Below are positions 36,647 to 44,523 of a DNA stretch of 64,000 bases, piece by piece (the first letter of the stretch is position 1; each line of letters starts with the position of its first letter). The stretch covers positions 1,550,001 to 1,614,000 of the forward strand of contig NZ_CP046315.1 of assembly GCF_009730335.1 (NCBI RefSeq). Direction: 5' to 3'. A model generated the notes under the pieces. That model was not told where the DNA came from. It was given only the letters and a program-made list of their open reading frames with translations, and ran no database searches. The position numbers and the translations under genes were made by a program. Source of the DNA: Schaalia odontolytica. Lineage in GTDB: Bacteria; Actinomycetota; Actinomycetes; Actinomycetales; Actinomycetaceae.

Positions 36647-37702
36647 TTACGCGTTCGAGGCAGCCACCCAACGCTCAATGAGTCGCGCGCCCGAGCCGTC
36701 GGTCAACGCCGCCAGGGCACTCTCGACGGCGCCGCGCATGCGAGGCTCGAAGTCGGAGTGTGTCACAGGGTTCTCCAGGCCCTCCCAGGCCAGGATGCCG
36801 GCTCCAACGTTGAGGGCGACAGCGTCGCGGACCGCGTCCGCCCCTCCGCCCGACAGCACGTCGCGAGCGACTCCCGCGTTCTCGGCTGCCTCGCCACCCG
36901 CGAGGTCCTCGATCGAGGCGGAGGCCATGCCCAGGGATTCGCGCGCATCGAACGCGGTTTCCACAACCGCTCCACCCGACACGAGCCAGACCTGATTGGC
37001 GTCGGTCGTCGTCAGCTCGTCGAGGCCGGTGTTCGCGCCACGGAACACGAGTGCGCTGAGCCCGCGCGACGCGTACACGCCCGCCATGAGACGCGCATTC
37101 TCCTCGCGAGACGCACCAATCGCGCACGCCTGTACGCGGGCCGGGTTGGTCAGCGGCCCCAGCACGTTGAACGCCGTCGCGAAGCCGAGAGCGCGGCGCA
37201 CCGGGGCTGCAAAGCGCATCGACGGATGCATCTTGTTCGCGAAGAGGAAGGCGATGCCGACCTCGTCAAAGACTCGGCGCAGCGCGTCGACGTCGAGGTC
37301 AAGGTTGACGCCGAGTGCCTCGATAACGTCCGCGGAGCCAGACTTCGACGTCGAGGCACGGTTACCGTGCTTGACGAGCGGAATCCCCATCGCGGCGAGC
37401 ACGATAGCGGACATCGTCGAAATGTTAACGGTCTTGTATCCGTCTCCGCCCGTACCCACGATGTCGAGAGCGCGACTAGGCAGCGCGACGTGCGCCGCGT
37501 GATCCTGCATGCCATCAGCCAGGCCGTGGATCTCATCGACCGTGGCGCCCTTGATGGCCATCGCGGTCAGGAAGGATGCGAGACGCGCCTCGCCGAGCTC
37601 GCCGCTCATGACCTGGTCCATCAGCCAGTAGGACTGGCCGTAGTCGAGGCTCTCGCCGGCGGTGAGGGCAGCAATGATCGACGCCCACTCCTGCGTGGCC
37701 AT
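36647..37702 (-). CDS. trpD: anthranilate phosphoribosyltransferase
   Basis: Second step of tryptophan synthesis, transferring the phosphoribosyl group of PRPP to anthranilate. Motifs: LDIVGTGGDGYKTVNISTMSAIVLA (PRPP loop), VKHGNRASTSKSGSADVIEALGV, FLFANKMHPSMRFAAPVRRALGFATAFNVLGPLTNPA. Length of 351 residues from the ATG at 37702, which overlaps the stop of the upstream receiver-like gene in a TGATG junction. No other trp genes are present, as in M. tuberculosis where trpD also stands alone. Confidence 0.94.
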   Translation of the reverse strand: MATQEWASIIAALTAGESLDYGQSYWLMDQVMSGELGEARLASFLTAMAIKGATVDEIHGLADGMQDHAAHVALPSRALDIVGTGGDGYKTVNISTMSAIVLAAMGIPLVKHGNRASTSKSGSADVIEALGVNLDLDVDALRRVFDEVGIAFLFANKMHPSMRFAAPVRRALGFATAFNVLGPLTNPARVQACAIGASREENARLMAGVYASRGLSALVFRGANTGLDELTTTDANQVWLVSGGAVVETAFDARESLGMASASIEDLAGGEAAENAGVARDVLSGGGADAVRDAVALNVGAGILAWEGLENPVTHSDFEPRMRGAVESALAALTDGSGARLIERWVAASNA

Positions 37703-38094
37703 CACTTCGCTCCGCGCAGCACGTCGGCGACGGTCTCCTGAAGAATAATCGGGTCGATCGGATCGGCCACGATGGCGGCTGCTCCGGCCCACGTAGCCAG
37801 CCACTCATCCTGGGCGCGTGCGGTCAGAAAAACGATCGGGGGAACGCCGTCACGAGTCTCGCGCAGGTCCTGAGCGATGGACATGCCGCCTTCCTTCTTG
37901 GCCTCAGCGTCGAGGATCAGCATCGCAAAATCCTGCTGATCGAAGGCATCGCGAACGCCGAAACCGGTTGCGGCCTCGACCCACTCGATGCGGGGCGTGT
38001 CCTTGGAGGCACGCAGGCCAATGCCGTTAACGACGGCGTGACGGCGATCCTTGTCGTCGCTGAAAACCAGGATAGTGACGGTTTCTTCACTCAT
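37702..38094 (-). CDS. stand-alone pseudo-receiver domain protein (Rv3143-like)
   Basis: Protein of 130 residues with a receiver (REC) fold and no output domain: ILVFSDDKDRRHAVVNGIGLRAS (acidic pocket), AMLILDAEAKKEGG (candidate phospho-acceptor Asp), PPIVFLTARAQDEWLATWAGAAAIVADPIDP. The conserved Lys expected in the last beta strand is replaced (IVADP), so phosphotransfer is doubtful. It resembles the M. tuberculosis Rv3143 receiver protein. It overlaps trpD translationally, an unusual partner, and its role is unknown. Confidence 0.8.
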   Translation of the reverse strand: MSEETVTILVFSDDKDRRHAVVNGIGLRASKDTPRIEWVEAATGFGVRDAFDQQDFAMLILDAEAKKEGGMSIAQDLRETRDGVPPIVFLTARAQDEWLATWAGAAAIVADPIDPIILQETVADVLRGAK

Positions 38095-38148
38095 GGAAGC
38101 TCTCCTTGCATATGTCGGCCAAATCGACGCGATGACCCCATTCTAACG

Positions 38149-38187
38149 GGTAGCGGGCGGCTCCCCCACTGGGAGCCGCCCGCTACC
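38149..38187 (-). terminator. terminator downstream of the FKBP gene
   Basis: Perfect 17-bp arms (38149-38165 and 38171-38187) with a 5-nt loop, 22 bases after the FKBP stop. A short TT-containing stretch follows. Confidence 0.8.
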
Positions 38188-38209
38188 GTCGGCCAAAGCC
38201 GTGACGGGG

Positions 38210-39214
38210 TCACTGCATCGAAGAAGTACCCACGATGTCGACGACGAATACCGTTGCCTGCGCAGGGGTCGCCTCCTGGCCGGACTGCGCTTCCTGAGGC
38301 GGGATTGGGACTACGATGAGGATGCGCGATCCCACGGTCACTCCCGCGAGATCAGCCTGCGCAACGGGAGCCTCAAGAGGATCCTGGCTCCACGACGACT
38401 GAGTCTGGCCCTTGGCGCCAAAACCACCAACGACCTGCTTGTACAGGACTGTCTGATCAGAGGTCAGTGCCTCTCCCGCGCCCTTGTAAATCGAGTACGT
38501 CTTCTGCTCGGTCGGGGCAGCAACGCTCTCGTCGATCGTCAGGGTAGGCTCCGCGCCGGGGTCACCGGAAACGGTGATCCCAGCGGGAAGCTCCTCGCCG
38601 GTCGCGACTGCGCTGCTGAGAACGGAGTCATCTGCGACGTCCTGCGTCGCGACACCCACGATATCCACGACAAACACGAGGGTCGAGTTTGCGGGAATGT
38701 TGCCGCGAGCCTGGCCGCCGTAGCCGAGAGACGCCGGAATCACGAGCTCGACGCGATCGCCGACGTGGGTGTGCGCCAGGCCGTAGGTCCAGCCCTTGAC
38801 GACCTGGTTAAGGGAGAACTCGCTGGCATCGCCACGCTGGTAGGACGAGTCAAAAACGGTGCCGTCCCACAGGGCGCCCACGTAGTTCGCCTTGATCCTC
38901 GCGCCCGGGCACACGACCGCCCCGTCACCCTGCTTGAGGGTCTTAACGAGGACCTTCGAGGTGGGCTGGGATCCGCTACCCGCCGCAATCACGGGAGTGT
39001 CCTCGCCGGAAACGGACGGGAAGTCACCCGTGCCGCTACGGTCAACGTTCGTGTTCTGTTCGACGGAGTCGTCCGTCGCGCAGGCGGAGTAGTCGATGTC
39101 CGCAGCGGGAGACGAGGACGAAGACGACGAGGTCGCGTCGGTGCATGCGGCGAGTCCGAGGACAAGCGCGGCCGCGCCGGCGAGGGCGCCGAGGCGGCGC
39201 AGAGAGGACATCAT
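38210..39214 (-). CDS. FKBP-type peptidyl-prolyl isomerase lipoprotein
   Basis: Exported lipoprotein of 334 residues. Signal peptide with lipobox LGLAAC (Cys about residue 24), then a Ser-rich linker. A canonical FKBP domain lies at about 95-175: CPGARIKANYVGALWDGTVFDSSYQRG, FSLNQVVKGWTYGL, VGDRVELVIPASLGYG and NSTLVFVVDIVG. A second FKBP-like unit (about 200-330) ends in TVFVVDIVGTSS but lacks the aromatic pocket residues and is probably inactive. It catalyses prolyl isomerisation outside the membrane. The ATG at 39214 is followed by a second ATG; GAAAG lies upstream. Confidence 0.9.
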   Translation of the reverse strand: MMSSLRRLGALAGAAALVLGLAACTDATSSSSSSSPAADIDYSACATDDSVEQNTNVDRSGTGDFPSVSGEDTPVIAAGSGSQPTSKVLVKTLKQGDGAVVCPGARIKANYVGALWDGTVFDSSYQRGDASEFSLNQVVKGWTYGLAHTHVGDRVELVIPASLGYGGQARGNIPANSTLVFVVDIVGVATQDVADDSVLSSAVATGEELPAGITVSGDPGAEPTLTIDESVAAPTEQKTYSIYKGAGEALTSDQTVLYKQVVGGFGAKGQTQSSWSQDPLEAPVAQADLAGVTVGSRILIVVPIPPQEAQSGQEATPAQATVFVVDIVGTSSMQ

Positions 39215-39233
39215 GAGATGGTGTTCTTTCGGC

Positions 39234-39587
39234 TCAGTGGAAGGACTCACCGCAGGCGCAGGTGTTCTGGGCGTTGGGGTTATCGATCGTGAAGCCCTGA
39301 CGCTCAATCGTGTCAGCGAAGTCGATCGTGGCACCGCTCAGGTAGGGCACGCTCATGCGGTCGACGACGACCTCGACGCCGTCGAAGGAACGAATCGCGT
39401 CGCCGTCGAGCGTGCGATCGTCGAAGTACAGCTGGTAGATGAGGCCGGAGCAGCCGCCCGGCTGAACGGCAATGCGCAGGCGCAGGTCATCGCGACCCTC
39501 CTGCTCGAGGAGGCTCTTGACCTTCGCAGCGGCGACGTCGGTGAGGATGACCTCGTGGGTGGGAGCCTGAATTGCGGACTCGGACAT
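39234..39587 (-). CDS. erpA: A-type iron-sulfur carrier protein (ErpA/HesB)
   Basis: Inserts [Fe-S] clusters into targets; likely clients in this window include IspG and RlmN. Length of 117 residues. The three Cys ligands are in VQPGGCSGLIYQLYFDD and NTCACGESFH. The HesB/IscA core ILTDVAAAKVKSLLEQEG is clear. It lies 19 bases before the FKBP gene on the same strand and matches Rv2204c in context. Confidence 0.93.
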   Translation of the reverse strand: MSESAIQAPTHEVILTDVAAAKVKSLLEQEGRDDLRLRIAVQPGGCSGLIYQLYFDDRTLDGDAIRSFDGVEVVVDRMSVPYLSGATIDFADTIERQGFTIDNPNAQNTCACGESFH

Positions 39588-39672
39588 GATGCTCCTTTTC
39601 GTGACGAATAGATGTATTCGCTTGACACACTACTCCCCCGCAGGCGCCCTGCGCCACGGGTGGAGTGCGCGC

Positions 39673-40641
39673 TTAGCGTAACCAGGTACGGGCGACGCGG
39701 CGTCCAGCGTCTTCGAGCGTGACGGATCCCTCCGTCTCAAAGACACCGTGAAGCCCCCATTCGGCCTTTTCGAAGTGCGACAGGCTGGACCTGTGGGTGA
39801 TGGCGACAACCGGCAGGGCATGCGTCGCAGCAACGCGAGCCACGCAGTCAAGGGTCGACTCAGCGAGCACCGGGGAGGCCAGTTCGGGCTCGGCGACGAT
39901 CACGAGATCGACGCCATCGATGATCGCTTCCAAGCCCAGTAGCGACAACAAAAGATCCCCCGTCGATGCGATGCGCCCACCGATGGCCGCAATGACGGCT
40001 CCAACGCCGCCGCCAGCGCCGGAACCGCGCTGGCGTGCCGGGTGCACGTCCGCTCCGTCGAGCAGCTGGTGGCGCCCGAGCGGGCGGTGGGCGAACGCCT
40101 GCGTAAGAGCGGCAGTAAGAGCGGTGTCCTGTGCCTCGATCGGCTCCAAATCGGGAGCAACGGCGAGGACCGAGTCGAGGCCCAGAAGCGGGCGCGCGGT
40201 TGAGGCCGCGCACACGAGATCCACACCCGCTTCGGCCACGAGGCTCTGCGCGAGCGTCAGAGCATCGGCGAAGGCCTCAGGTTTCCTCGGATCGATGCCG
40301 GGGACGTCCAGGAGACCTTCGAGAAACCCGGCGCCGCAATCGGGAGAGGAATTATGTCCACCTTCGACAATCACGGTGCCGCCGTTGCGGAGTAAATCCG
40401 CGACGCGCTCACCCGCGTCGCGCGACGACGAGGCCCGGGTGGGTACGCGCACGAACGAGGCCTGCGAGCGCAAGTCTGCCACGGCCTCGTCGAAGGTGGG
40501 TCCGGTTCCGAACGGAACCGTGAGCACTGTGGGCTGCGAAGCGCCGGCTACGACACCCCGGCGGATGGCGTCGAGCGCCTCGCCGGTCGGCGAGGCGGGA
40601 ACTCCCCCATCCCACCGACCGGCGACAACGACACGTTTCAC
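39673..40641 (-). CDS. glycerate kinase family protein
   Basis: Product of 322 residues similar to the GK-I glycerate kinase family: PTGEALDAIRRGV near the start, GGTVIVEGGHNSSPDCGAGFLEGLL, HPARQRGSGAGGGVGAVIAAIGGRI and VDLVIVAEPELASPVLAESTLDCVARVA. The typical family reads TGEGRFD near the last motif, where this protein has EPELASPV, so it is divergent. Substrate may be glycerate or another polyol acid. Its start overlaps the M20 peptidase stop (ATGA). Context matches Rv2205c. Confidence 0.8.
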   Translation of the reverse strand: MKRVVVAGRWDGGVPASPTGEALDAIRRGVVAGASQPTVLTVPFGTGPTFDEAVADLRSQASFVRVPTRASSSRDAGERVADLLRNGGTVIVEGGHNSSPDCGAGFLEGLLDVPGIDPRKPEAFADALTLAQSLVAEAGVDLVCAASTARPLLGLDSVLAVAPDLEPIEAQDTALTAALTQAFAHRPLGRHQLLDGADVHPARQRGSGAGGGVGAVIAAIGGRIASTGDLLLSLLGLEAIIDGVDLVIVAEPELASPVLAESTLDCVARVAATHALPVVAITHRSSLSHFEKAEWGLHGVFETEGSVTLEDAGRRVARTWLR

Positions 40642-42011
40642 AGGGAGGCCACGCGCGTCAGCAGAAGCGCCTCGGCGAGGATCGCGGCCTTCAGGTCGGA
40701 GATCGACTGCGACTCGTCCTCGGAGTGAGCGTTCGTCAGCGGATCCTCGACGCCGGTGACGACGACCTGAGCGTTCGGGAAGATGCGCTGGAAGTCCGAG
40801 ATGAACGGGATCGAGCCGCCCACACCGATATTGACCGAGGGAACGCCCCAGGCCTCGGTGAGGGACTCGTGCAGTGCCTTTGTCACGGGGGAATCCATAT
40901 CGGCCTGGTAGCCGGCACCCGCATCCTCAGTCGTGACCTCGATGCGCGCACCGAAGGGGGCATGGGAGAGCAGGTAGTCGACGAGCTTGGCCTGGGCCTC
41001 GGTGGGATCCACGCCCGGCACCGTGCGCATCGACAGGCGGAAGCGCGTGTGCGGAGCGATCGTGTTCGAGGCGTTGGACACCGGGCGAGCGTCGAAACCG
41101 ATCACCGAGATCGACGGCTTGGTCCACATACGGGCGGCGATGTCACCCGAGCCTGCCAGCTGCAGTCCCTCAACCATGCCGGCAGCGGCGCGCAGCTCTT
41201 CCTCCGGCCAATCCACGTCCGCGTGATCCGAGCCGCCCAGGCCCGGAACCGCGACGTCACCCTTCTCGTCGAAGAGCGAGGCAATGAGCATGGAGGAAAT
41301 CGCGACGGAGTCGAGCAGCGGGCCACCGAACGCACCCGAGTGCACCGCGTGGTCGGCGACGGTCACGTCGACGGTTACGATCGCGTTGCCGCGCAGGGTT
41401 GACGTGACGGCAGGCTCGCCCACCTTCCAGTTCGACGAGTCCGTCACAACAATGACGTCAGCGGCAAGCTCATCCTTGTGGGCGTCAAGGAATGCCGTGA
41501 ACGAGGGGGAACCGATCTCTTCCTCGCCCTCGATGAACACGACGACGTTGACCGGCAGGTCCTCGCCGAGGATCGACAGGGAACCCAGGTGAACAGTGAT
41601 GCCGGCGCCGTCGTCGGAGGAACCACGGCCGTAGATGCGGTCGCCGCGGACCTCAGCCTTGTAGGGATCCATGCTCCAGCGGCTCAACTCGCCGACAGGC
41701 TGCACGTCGTGGTGCGCGTACAGCAGGACGGTCGGCGCGCCCTCAATGTGAGGCGTGTGCGCGACGAGGGCGGGCTTGCCCTCGGTGCCATCAGCGGCGG
41801 TCTCGCGCAGGACCTTGGCCTCCAGGCCCAGGGCGGCGAAACGCTCGCGGATGTGCTCAGCGCTGCGCTCCACGTCGGCCGCATGCGCGGGATCCGACGA
41901 CACCGACGGAATCGCGACGAGCTGCGTGAGCTCCTCCAGCAGGGACGGGAAAGCAGCCTCCAGGCGCTCCTTCAAAACGGACGTGGACGGTGCATGTGAA
42001 GTATCAGCCAT
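40638..42011 (-). CDS. M20 family dipeptidase/carboxypeptidase
   Basis: Cytoplasmic zinc peptidase of 457 residues. Metal/catalytic motifs: LLYAHHDVQPVG (His, Asp), YGRGSSDDGAGITVHL (Asp), FIEGEEEIGSPSF (Glu-Glu), VVTDSSNW (Asp) and IGVGGSIPFISDF with a late His in the C-terminal part. The dimerisation domain lies in the middle (LRGNAIVTVDVTVADHAVHSGAFGG). The ATG at 42011 lacks a Shine-Dalgarno and is 6 nt from a TACCCT box, so it looks leaderless. Confidence 0.9.
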   Translation of the reverse strand: MADTSHAPSTSVLKERLEAAFPSLLEELTQLVAIPSVSSDPAHAADVERSAEHIRERFAALGLEAKVLRETAADGTEGKPALVAHTPHIEGAPTVLLYAHHDVQPVGELSRWSMDPYKAEVRGDRIYGRGSSDDGAGITVHLGSLSILGEDLPVNVVVFIEGEEEIGSPSFTAFLDAHKDELAADVIVVTDSSNWKVGEPAVTSTLRGNAIVTVDVTVADHAVHSGAFGGPLLDSVAISSMLIASLFDEKGDVAVPGLGGSDHADVDWPEEELRAAAGMVEGLQLAGSGDIAARMWTKPSISVIGFDARPVSNASNTIAPHTRFRLSMRTVPGVDPTEAQAKLVDYLLSHAPFGARIEVTTEDAGAGYQADMDSPVTKALHESLTEAWGVPSVNIGVGGSIPFISDFQRIFPNAQVVVTGVEDPLTNAHSEDESQSISDLKAAILAEALLLTRVASL

Positions 42012-42017
42012 ACGACT

Positions 42018-42023
42018 AGGGTA
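42018..42023 (-). promoter_or_regulatory. leaderless -10 box of the M20 peptidase gene
   Basis: Minus-strand TACCCT ends 6 nt before the ATG at 42011. Confidence 0.45.
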
Positions 42024-42057
42024 GACCATGGGAGTGCGAGGCGTGTGGGCTATCCGC

Positions 42058-42063
42058 TAGCCT
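42058..42063 (+). promoter_or_regulatory. leaderless -10 box of the DUF3043 gene
   Basis: TAGCCT ends 6 nt before the GTG at 42070. Together with the minus-strand box at 42018-42023 it fills a 58-bp divergent gap. Confidence 0.5.
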
Positions 42064-42069
42064 TGAAGC

Positions 42070-42690
42070 GTGTTTGGACGAAGCAAGAACAACAACGACG
42101 ATGCCTCGATGAATGTCGAGCCCGTCTCCACGACGCCCGACGGCAAGAAGGGTCGCCCTACGCCGAAGCGTAAGGCAGCCGAGGCCGCCCGCATCCGCCC
42201 CCTGGTCCCCAAGGACCGCAAGGAGGCCAAGCGAGCCGCCCGCGCCGCCCGCAACGCGCGTTTCGACGCCGAGCAGCGCGCGATGATCACCGGCGAGGAA
42301 AAGTACCTGCCGGCCCGCGACAAGGGACGCGCACGCCGTTTCGTGCGTGACTACGTCGACGCGCGCCACTCCTTCTCCGAGTGGATCCTCGCCGTCATGA
42401 TGGTGTCCATCATCCTCATCATGGTGCTGTCGATGCTGGGCAACAAGATCCCGCTGCACTACCAGGCGTACATGCTCTATGGGTCGTCCATCCTCATGTA
42501 CGGCTCCTTCATCGTCACGGCCATTGAGGCGTTCTTCGTGTGGCGCACGATCAAGCGTGTCTTCACCGAGGCACACCCACGCGAGGACATTCCCTCCGGT
42601 ACCGCCTACTACGCCTTCTCCCGCATGATCATGCCGCGGCGCTGGCGTTCGCCCCGTCCGCAGGTCGACCGCGGGCAGTTCCCGAAGTAG
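42070..42690 (+). CDS. DUF3043 membrane protein
   Basis: Protein of 206 residues. A long basic, Lys/Arg/Ala-rich cytoplasmic N-terminus (1-90) ends in DKGRARRFVRDYVDARHSFSEW, a hallmark of DUF3043. Two transmembrane helices follow (ILAVMMVSIILIMVLSML and YGSSILMYGSFIVTAIEAFFV), then RTIKRVFTEAHPREDIPSGTAYYAFSRM. Function unknown. Homologous in position to Rv2206. Confidence 0.87.
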   Translation: MFGRSKNNNDDASMNVEPVSTTPDGKKGRPTPKRKAAEAARIRPLVPKDRKEAKRAARAARNARFDAEQRAMITGEEKYLPARDKGRARRFVRDYVDARHSFSEWILAVMMVSIILIMVLSMLGNKIPLHYQAYMLYGSSILMYGSFIVTAIEAFFVWRTIKRVFTEAHPREDIPSGTAYYAFSRMIMPRRWRSPRPQVDRGQFPK

Positions 42691-42713
42691 TCGCCTTTCT
42701 CGTCGGCCCCGCC

Positions 42714-42782
42714 CTATCCACATGGGTGCGGGGCCGATGTACTTTATCCACAGGGCAACTGGCGGCTCTCCCGTTATCCACA
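42714..42782 (+). promoter_or_regulatory. three TATCCACA boxes at exact 30-bp intervals (site C)
   Basis: CTATCCACA at 42714-42722, TTATCCACA at 42744-42752 and TTATCCACA at 42774-42782, all in the same orientation with 21 bp between copies. They lie 94 bp before the start of the 184-residue unknown gene and 23 bp past the DUF3043 stop. Two copies are perfect DnaA-box sequences. Confidence 0.75.
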
Positions 42783-42876
42783 GCGGGTGCCGTGGCGCTG
42801 GCCGCCACGTCCTCATGTGCATGATCCTGTCCGTGTCGGAGCATCGGCGCTCCGTCACGAACGACAAGGAAGCATC

Positions 42877-43431
42877 ATGCACACAACGGTCACACTGCCC
42901 GCCACCGCCGACGTCATGCTCGACGAGGAGGAGCCCTGCCCCGAAGGCATGTACGGCCCACCTCGATGGCTTGAGGATCGAGGCATCTCCTCTCTGTTAG
43001 CTCCCTACCTGTGCGATGGGTGGGACCTGGGCGACTACGCACGCTTCGCGGACCTATCCGGGACTGACGCTCGTCGGCTCGCATCCTTGCTGCCGAAGGA
43101 CGCGCGCAACGATCGGCAGAACAACGCTCCTCGGATCATCGACCTGCTACGCGCCGCCTCCCGCATCGACGGACTCACCCTCGAAGGCTACGTCATTCGC
43201 GCGCCACGACGAGACGAACGCGTCAGCATCGACACCGTACTCGTCCCGGAATCTGCAATCATCGCTCACACCGGATCTCCCATCGACGAGGAGCGGTACC
43301 CGAGCTACCAGCACTGGCTGACTCTCGCCTCGGCACTTGGCCTCGGAGAGGACGCGATCCCGCCGGACGAAATGCGTGCGCTCATTCGAGACGGATCAGC
43401 CACGCGATGGTGGTGGGCATGGTGGGACTGA
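42877..43431 (+). CDS. hypothetical protein of 184 residues preceded by the TATCCACA triplet
   Basis: I do not recognise this family. It is acidic, soluble and without a signal peptide. Visible segments are CPEGMYGPPRWLEDRGI, DGWDLGDYARFADLSGTDARRLASLLPKD, DLLRAASRIDGLTLEGYVI and a Trp-rich end ATRWWWAWWD. AAGGAAG precedes the ATG. It stands alone between DUF3043 and pyrD. The only clue to role is the triplet of 30-bp-spaced boxes upstream, shared with the transformation operon, so it may be a new member of that regulon. Confidence 0.75.
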   Translation: MHTTVTLPATADVMLDEEEPCPEGMYGPPRWLEDRGISSLLAPYLCDGWDLGDYARFADLSGTDARRLASLLPKDARNDRQNNAPRIIDLLRAASRIDGLTLEGYVIRAPRRDERVSIDTVLVPESAIIAHTGSPIDEERYPSYQHWLTLASALGLGEDAIPPDEMRALIRDGSATRWWWAWWD

Positions 43432-43436
43432 TCAAC

Positions 43437-43442
43437 TATCCT
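43437..43442 (+). promoter_or_regulatory. -10 box close to the pyrD start
   Basis: TATCCT ends 7 nt before the ATG at 43450. Here the spacer is AGGAAGC, which could serve as ribosome site for read-through transcripts from the upstream gene, while transcripts from this box would be leaderless. Confidence 0.4.
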
Positions 43443-43449
43443 AGGAAGC

Positions 43450-44514
43450 ATGATCCGACGCGCGTACAACTGGGCTTTCACACACTTCATCTCGCGTTCC
43501 AACCCGGAGGATGCACACCACTGGGGTCTCGGAGCAATTTCCTTAGCCGGACGATTCGCCCCGACGCGTGGACTCATGCGCGCCACTCTGGGCTACCTCG
43601 ATCCGACGCACTCCCCCACGCGAATGGTTGGCGGCGTCGAGGTCCCCCTGACCCTGGGTGAGCGTCACCTCCCGTCCCGTCTCGGTCTGGCAGCCGGCAT
43701 GGACAAGGACGCCGAGGCAGTGCTCGGCATGTGTGCCCTCGGCTACGCCTTCGTCGAGATCGGTACCGTGACTCCTCGTCCCCAGCCCGGCAACGACGCG
43801 CCGCGCCTGTGGCGACTCATGGAGGAACGCGGCCTGCGTAATCGCATGGGCTTCAACAATGCTGGAGCCGATGCCGCCGCCGAGAAGCTGCGCGAGCTGC
43901 GCTCGACTCCTGCGGGCCGCGCCACGATCGTTGGCGCCAACATCGGCAAGAACAAGGTGACGTCTGAGGCGGACGCACCCGCCGACTACGAGTACTGCGC
44001 GAAGACGCTCGCCCACTGGGTGGACTTTGTCGTCGTGAACGTCTCCTCCCCCAACACGCCCGGCCTGCGCGACCTGCAGTCCGTTGATCACCTGCGCCCG
44101 ATCCTGCAGGCCGCCCGCCGCGGCTGCGAGGCAGGCGCTCCCGATCGCACCATGCCGCTCTTCGTCAAGATCGCTCCCGATTTGGCCGACGAGGACATCG
44201 TCGCCGTCGTCGAGCTGACGAAGGAGCTCGGCCTGGCAGGAGTCGTCGCCACGAACACAACGATCAACCACGACCTGGGCGAGGGCGGCGTCTCCGGCGC
44301 TCCGCTTCTGCCCCGTGCGCTGGAGGTCGTCTCCCTGGTGGCACGGCACCTTGACGACGACCAGATCCTCATCGGCACCGGCGGCATCTCGTCGCCCGAG
44401 GATGCGCTGCGCATGATCAGCGCGGGCGCGGACCTGGTCGAGGCGTTCTCTGCCTTCATCTTCGAGGGTCCTTCCTGGCCGGGCGAGGTCTCGCGCGCCC
44501 TCCAGCGCGCGTAA
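43450..44514 (+). CDS. pyrD: quinone-dependent dihydroorotate dehydrogenase (class 2)
   Basis: Membrane-associated flavoenzyme of pyrimidine synthesis passing electrons to quinone. An amphipathic N-terminal helix region (residues 1-35) marks class 2. Motifs: RLGLAAGMDKDAEAV, VEIGTVTPRPQPGN, RNRMGFNNAGADAAAEKL, VVNVSSPNTPGLRDLQ (catalytic Ser region), FVKIAPDLADEDI and LIGTGGISSPEDALRMISAGADLVE. Length of 354 residues is normal. Followed by an RNA methyltransferase gene 9 bases later. Confidence 0.96.
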   Translation: MIRRAYNWAFTHFISRSNPEDAHHWGLGAISLAGRFAPTRGLMRATLGYLDPTHSPTRMVGGVEVPLTLGERHLPSRLGLAAGMDKDAEAVLGMCALGYAFVEIGTVTPRPQPGNDAPRLWRLMEERGLRNRMGFNNAGADAAAEKLRELRSTPAGRATIVGANIGKNKVTSEADAPADYEYCAKTLAHWVDFVVVNVSSPNTPGLRDLQSVDHLRPILQAARRGCEAGAPDRTMPLFVKIAPDLADEDIVAVVELTKELGLAGVVATNTTINHDLGEGGVSGAPLLPRALEVVSLVARHLDDDQILIGTGGISSPEDALRMISAGADLVEAFSAFIFEGPSWPGEVSRALQRA

Positions 44515-44523
44515 GGGACCGCC

